From contig CP076546.1 of assembly GCA_018889975.1 (NCBI GenBank), forward strand, positions 1,612,001-1,676,000: DNA of 64,000 nt. Direction: 5' to 3'. The notes under the pieces were generated by a model. That model made no database searches, was not told the origin of the DNA, and worked only from the letters and a program-made list of their open reading frames with translations. This document shows, piece after piece, positions 61,071 through 64,000 of the stretch. Every line of letters begins with the position of its first letter. The first letter of the stretch is position 1. This DNA is from Bacillus sp. NP157 (lineage in GTDB: Bacteria; Pseudomonadota; Gammaproteobacteria; Xanthomonadales; Rhodanobacteraceae). The translations under genes were made by a program, and so were the position numbers.

Positions 61071-61982
61071 TCAATGGATGACCTTGCCCATGCGCGAGAA
61101 GTCGAACAGACCGCTGACGCCGTTATCGAAGCCGCGCCAGGCCAGCCAGACGAAGAAGGCCTTGCCTACGAGGTTTTCCTCCGGCATGCAACCCCACCAG
61201 CGGCTGTCGGTGCTGTTCATGCGGTTGTCGCCCATCACGATGTAGCAGCCCTTGGGCACTTCGGAGGGTACCGCCGCGTTGGGGATGTCCATAGGCACGT
61301 TATAGGCCGGGGTCAGCGCGATGGTATGGGTGATGCTGCCCAGGTGCTCGGTGTACAGCTTCGAGCCGTAGCTCATCAGCAGGTGGTCTTCCATCTGCTT
61401 GTCGTCGCCCTTGTACGGGCCCAGCTCGTCCATCGGCACGCGCTCGCCGTTGATGAACAGCTCGCTGCCGCGGGTCTCGATCCGGTCGCCGGGGACGCCG
61501 ATCACGCGCTTGATCCAGTTTTCGCTGGGCACCGGGGTGTCCGGGTTCTGGCAGGTGATGTCGCCGCTGCGGACGATATGGCCATTGCCATCCGGGCAGC
61601 GGTAGCCCGGGAAGCGGAAGACCACGACGTCGCCGGCACGCGGCTCGCCGTTTTCGACCAGCTTGTTGTTGAAGGCCGGCATGCGCAGGCCGTAGGAGAA
61701 CTTGTTGACCAGGATGAAGTCGCCTACGTCCAGGGTCGGCATCATCGAGCCGGAGGGGATCCGGAACGGCTCGGCCACGAACGAGCGCAGGATTAGCACC
61801 ACGAGGATGACCGGGAACAGCGAGCGGGCCCAGTCGACCGGCCACGGCTCGGGGATCTCGCTGCCCTGGGCTTCGGCGCGGGCACGGCGGCCCTTGGCCA
61901 GGAAAAGGCGGTCAACCAGCCAGATGACGCCAAAAAGGACCGTCAGCCCAAGCAGGAACGCCGAGAAATCGATTGCCGCCAT
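61071..61982 (-). CDS. lepB: signal peptidase I
   Basis: A 303-residue inner-membrane protease with N-terminal spans. The catalytic serine is in IPSGSMMPTLDVGDFILVNK and the general-base lysine in WIKRVIGVPGDRIE. The C-terminal YIVMGDNRMNSTDSRWWG is the conserved box E. It removes signal peptides from exported proteins. Located 101 bases after lepA, the usual pairing. Confidence 0.96.
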   Translation of the reverse strand: MAAIDFSAFLLGLTVLFGVIWLVDRLFLAKGRRARAEAQGSEIPEPWPVDWARSLFPVILVVLILRSFVAEPFRIPSGSMMPTLDVGDFILVNKFSYGLRMPAFNNKLVENGEPRAGDVVVFRFPGYRCPDGNGHIVRSGDITCQNPDTPVPSENWIKRVIGVPGDRIETRGSELFINGERVPMDELGPYKGDDKQMEDHLLMSYGSKLYTEHLGSITHTIALTPAYNVPMDIPNAAVPSEVPKGCYIVMGDNRMNSTDSRWWGCMPEENLVGKAFFVWLAWRGFDNGVSGLFDFSRMGKVIH

Positions 61983-62083
61983 GCCATCTCCGTTAGTCGT
62001 GTGAAAGGGCCCGGGGCCCCATTCCGGCGCATCCGGCGCCGGGTTTCCATGGGTAAAACGTCATGCTGCCGCGGGAGGGCGGC

Positions 62084-63874
62084 TTATTTGTCGACCTTCA
62101 GCACGGCCAGGAAGGCTTCCTGCGGGATTTCCACGGAGCCAACCTGCTTCATGCGCTTCTTGCCTTCTTTCTGCTTCTCAAGCAGCTTCTTCTTGCGCGA
62201 GATGTCGCCGCCGTAGCACTTGGCCAGGACGTTCTTGCGCAGGGCCTTCACCGTTGAACGGGCGATGACCGCGGCGCCGATGGCCGCCTGGATCGCCACG
62301 TCGAACTGCTGGCGCGGAATCAGGTCCTTCATCCGCTCGACCAGTTCGCGGCCGCGACGATCCGCATGCGAACGGTGCACGATCAGGCTCAGCGCATCGA
62401 CGCGATCGCCGTTGATCAGGATGTCGACGCGGACGAACGGGCCGGCATCGAAACGATCGAGGTGGTAGTCCATGGACGCATAGCCACGGGACACCGACTT
62501 CAGGCGATCGAAGAAATCCAGGACGACTTCCGCCAGCGGTAGTTCGTAGGTGATCTGCACCTGGGTGGCCAGGTACTGGATGGACCGCTGCACGCCGCGC
62601 TTTTCTTCGCACAGCTTGATCACGTTGCCGACGTACTCGGCCGGCGTGAGGATGTTCGCGACGATGATCGGCTCGCGGATTTCCAGGATCTGCTGCGGCG
62701 GGGGCAGCTTGGCCGGGTTATCCATGTCCAGCACGGTGCCGTCGGTCTTGGCCACTTCGTACACCACCGTCGGTGCCGTCGTGATCAGGTCGAGGTCATA
62801 TTCGCGCTCGAGGCGCTCCTGCACGATTTCCATGTGCAGCATGCCGAGAAAGCCGCAACGGAAACCGAAGCCCATGGCCTCGGAGCTTTCCGGCTCGAAG
62901 AACATCGCCGCGTCGTTGAGGCGCAGCTTGTCGAGGGCCTCGCGCAGGGCCGGGTAATCGTCCGCCGAGACCGGGAACAAGCCGGCGAACACGCGCGGCT
63001 GCATGGTCTGGAAGCCCGGCAGGGGCGCGTCGGCGGGCTTGCCGGCATGGGTCAGGGTGTCGCCGACCGGCGCGCCATGCACGTCCTTGATCGAGGCGTT
63101 GATCCAGCCCACTTCCCCGGCGGCGAGCTTCTCGAGTTTCTTCCGCTTCGGGGTGAACACGCCGACGTCGTCGACCAGGTGGGTACGGCCGGTGGACATG
63201 ACCAGGATCTTGTCGCCCGGCTTGATCTCGCCCTGCATCACGCGCACCAGCGAGACCACGCCCAGGTAATTGTCGAACCACGAGTCGATGATCAGCGCCT
63301 GCAGCTTGTCGGTGTTGCCGGGCTTGGGCGCGGGGATACGGTGGATGATCGCCTCGAGCACTTCAACGACGTTCTGGCCGGTCTTGGCGCTGACCGGGAT
63401 CGCGTCGGAGGCGTCCAGGCCGATCACGGCCTCGATTTCGGCCTTGGCCTTGTCGATGTCGGCGGTCGGCAGGTCGATCTTGTTGAGCACCGGGATGACT
63501 TCCAGGCCCTGCTCGATCGCCGTGTAGCAGTTGGCGACCGACTGCGCCTCGACGCCCTGTGCCGCGTCCACCACCAGCAGCGCGCCCTCGCAGGCGGACA
63601 GCGAGCGGCTGACTTCGTAGCTGAAGTCGACGTGGCCGGGGGTGTCGATGAAGTTGAGCTGGTAGGTCTTGCCGTCGCGTGCCGTGTACGGCAGCGAGAC
63701 GGACTGGGCCTTGATGGTGATGCCGCGCTCGCGCTCGATCGGGTTGTTGTCGAGGACCTGCGCTTCCATTTCGCGCTCGGACAGGCCGCCGCACAGCTGG
63801 ATGATGCGGTCGGCCAGCGTCGACTTGCCGTGGTCGATGTGGGCAATGATGGAGAAGTTGCGAATAAGTTCCAT
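62084..63874 (-). CDS. lepA: elongation factor 4 (LepA)
   Basis: A 596-residue translational GTPase. P-loop [16 protein letters not shown], switch [29 protein letters not shown] and NKID are intact, followed by the domains typical of EF4 and the LepA-specific C-terminus ([40 protein letters not shown]). It acts on stalled or assembling ribosomes. First gene of the lepA-lepB run; a GATAAT hexamer at about 63953-63958 on the minus strand could be its -10 box, but no good -35 is seen. Confidence 0.97.
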   Translation of the reverse strand: MELIRNFSIIAHIDHGKSTLADRIIQLCGGLSEREMEAQVLDNNPIERERGITIKAQSVSLPYTARDGKTYQLNFIDTPGHVDFSYEVSRSLSACEGALLVVDAAQGVEAQSVANCYTAIEQGLEVIPVLNKIDLPTADIDKAKAEIEAVIGLDASDAIPVSAKTGQNVVEVLEAIIHRIPAPKPGNTDKLQALIIDSWFDNYLGVVSLVRVMQGEIKPGDKILVMSTGRTHLVDDVGVFTPKRKKLEKLAAGEVGWINASIKDVHGAPVGDTLTHAGKPADAPLPGFQTMQPRVFAGLFPVSADDYPALREALDKLRLNDAAMFFEPESSEAMGFGFRCGFLGMLHMEIVQERLEREYDLDLITTAPTVVYEVAKTDGTVLDMDNPAKLPPPQQILEIREPIIVANILTPAEYVGNVIKLCEEKRGVQRSIQYLATQVQITYELPLAEVVLDFFDRLKSVSRGYASMDYHLDRFDAGPFVRVDILINGDRVDALSLIVHRSHADRRGRELVERMKDLIPRQQFDVAIQAAIGAAVIARSTVKALRKNVLAKCYGGDISRKKKLLEKQKEGKKRMKQVGSVEIPQEAFLAVLKVDK

Positions 63875-63972
63875 GGAGCGCCGTGTTCACGTTCACCATC
63901 GCTCGCGGCGCGAACGACGCGCACCAGCCGCCTTGGCCGGTGCGAATCAGGTATTATCGCATGCCCCGCCCC

Positions 63973-63994
63973 GTAGGAGCGCGCCTGCGCGCGA
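63973..63994 (+). repeat. REP element, copy 6
   Basis: Plus-strand copy of the same 22 bases at the right edge, in the intergenic DNA upstream of lepA. Confidence 0.85.
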
Positions 63995-64000
63995 TTGGGC

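Noticed and set aside
61983-62083. Terminator between lepA and lepB
   Set aside because: There are GC-rich inverted repeats (GGCGCC type) but no T-run on the minus strand, so read-through from lepA to lepB is more likely.

Overview
The window is GC-rich chromosomal DNA (roughly two-thirds G+C by eye) from a gammaproteobacterium. Gene order and protein character (lepA-lepB-DUF4845-rnc-era-recO, nagZ-hpt-mtnP, the four-gene Lhr-Core repair operon, and a Pseudomonas-like REP family) fit the Xanthomonadales, most likely a Rhodanobacteraceae member such as Luteibacter or Dyella. That placement is inference from style, not from a search. Genes are tightly packed, with many ATGA or TGATG overlaps that suggest translational coupling.

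Layout. (1) 0.2-8.6 kb: marC, then a poly-beta-1,6-GlcNAc (PGA) exopolysaccharide locus in the unusual order pgaC-pgaD-pgaA-pgaB-pgaC-pgaD, so the synthase pair is duplicated around the export/deacetylase pair. A near-perfect sigma-54 promoter precedes pgaA, and a 12-codon leader ORF is coupled to the first pgaC. (2) 8.6-11.2 kb: an ergothioneine gene in which EgtB and EgtD are fused into one protein, with a DUF427 gene upstream. (3) 11.4-19.7 kb: a six-gene lipid-modification operon (desaturase, FAD amine oxidase, DUF1365, two CFA-synthase-like methyltransferases, DUF1295), a secreted protein, and a divergent ECF sigma/RskA-type anti-sigma pair that may control it. (4) 19.8-26.3 kb: a diguanylate cyclase, a vWA protein with a second ECF sigma factor and a membrane-anchored partner, a YigZ protein and two small secreted proteins. 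(5) 26.4-33.9 kb: an MsbA-like ABC exporter and the repair operon exonuclease-ligase-Lhr-PdeM.

(6) 34-38.7 kb: a TonB-C-like protein, a small molybdopterin-fold protein, CutC, a Tat-exported asparaginase, a short remnant-like set of minor pilin genes, and a cold-shock gene with a clear terminator and promoter. (7) 38.75-39.64 kb: a gene-free, repeat-rich stretch. (8) 39.6-47.4 kb: purine salvage and cell-wall recycling genes, a CYTH protein, rlmD, ydbL/ydbH envelope genes and a receiver-Hpt protein.

(9) 47.4-58.1 kb: the most unusual region. A 708-residue modular protein and a 1336-residue RHS shell protein are followed on the same strand by a tandem array of separately encoded RHS C-terminal tips. 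Three carry the end of the RHS core plus an effector-like domain and one is truncated. All four share a His-Gly and a Cys motif spaced 68-74 residues apart, which recalls a caspase-like (clan CD) His/Cys dyad. No immunity genes are visible between them. (10) 58.2-64 kb: housekeeping recO, era, rnc, DUF4845, lepB and lepA, with a nested hairpin just upstream of DUF4845-rnc.

Six copies of a 22-base REP element (consensus GTAGGAGCGCGCCTGCGCGC followed by GA) are scattered in the window. In two places the REP supplies the stop codon of the adjoining gene.
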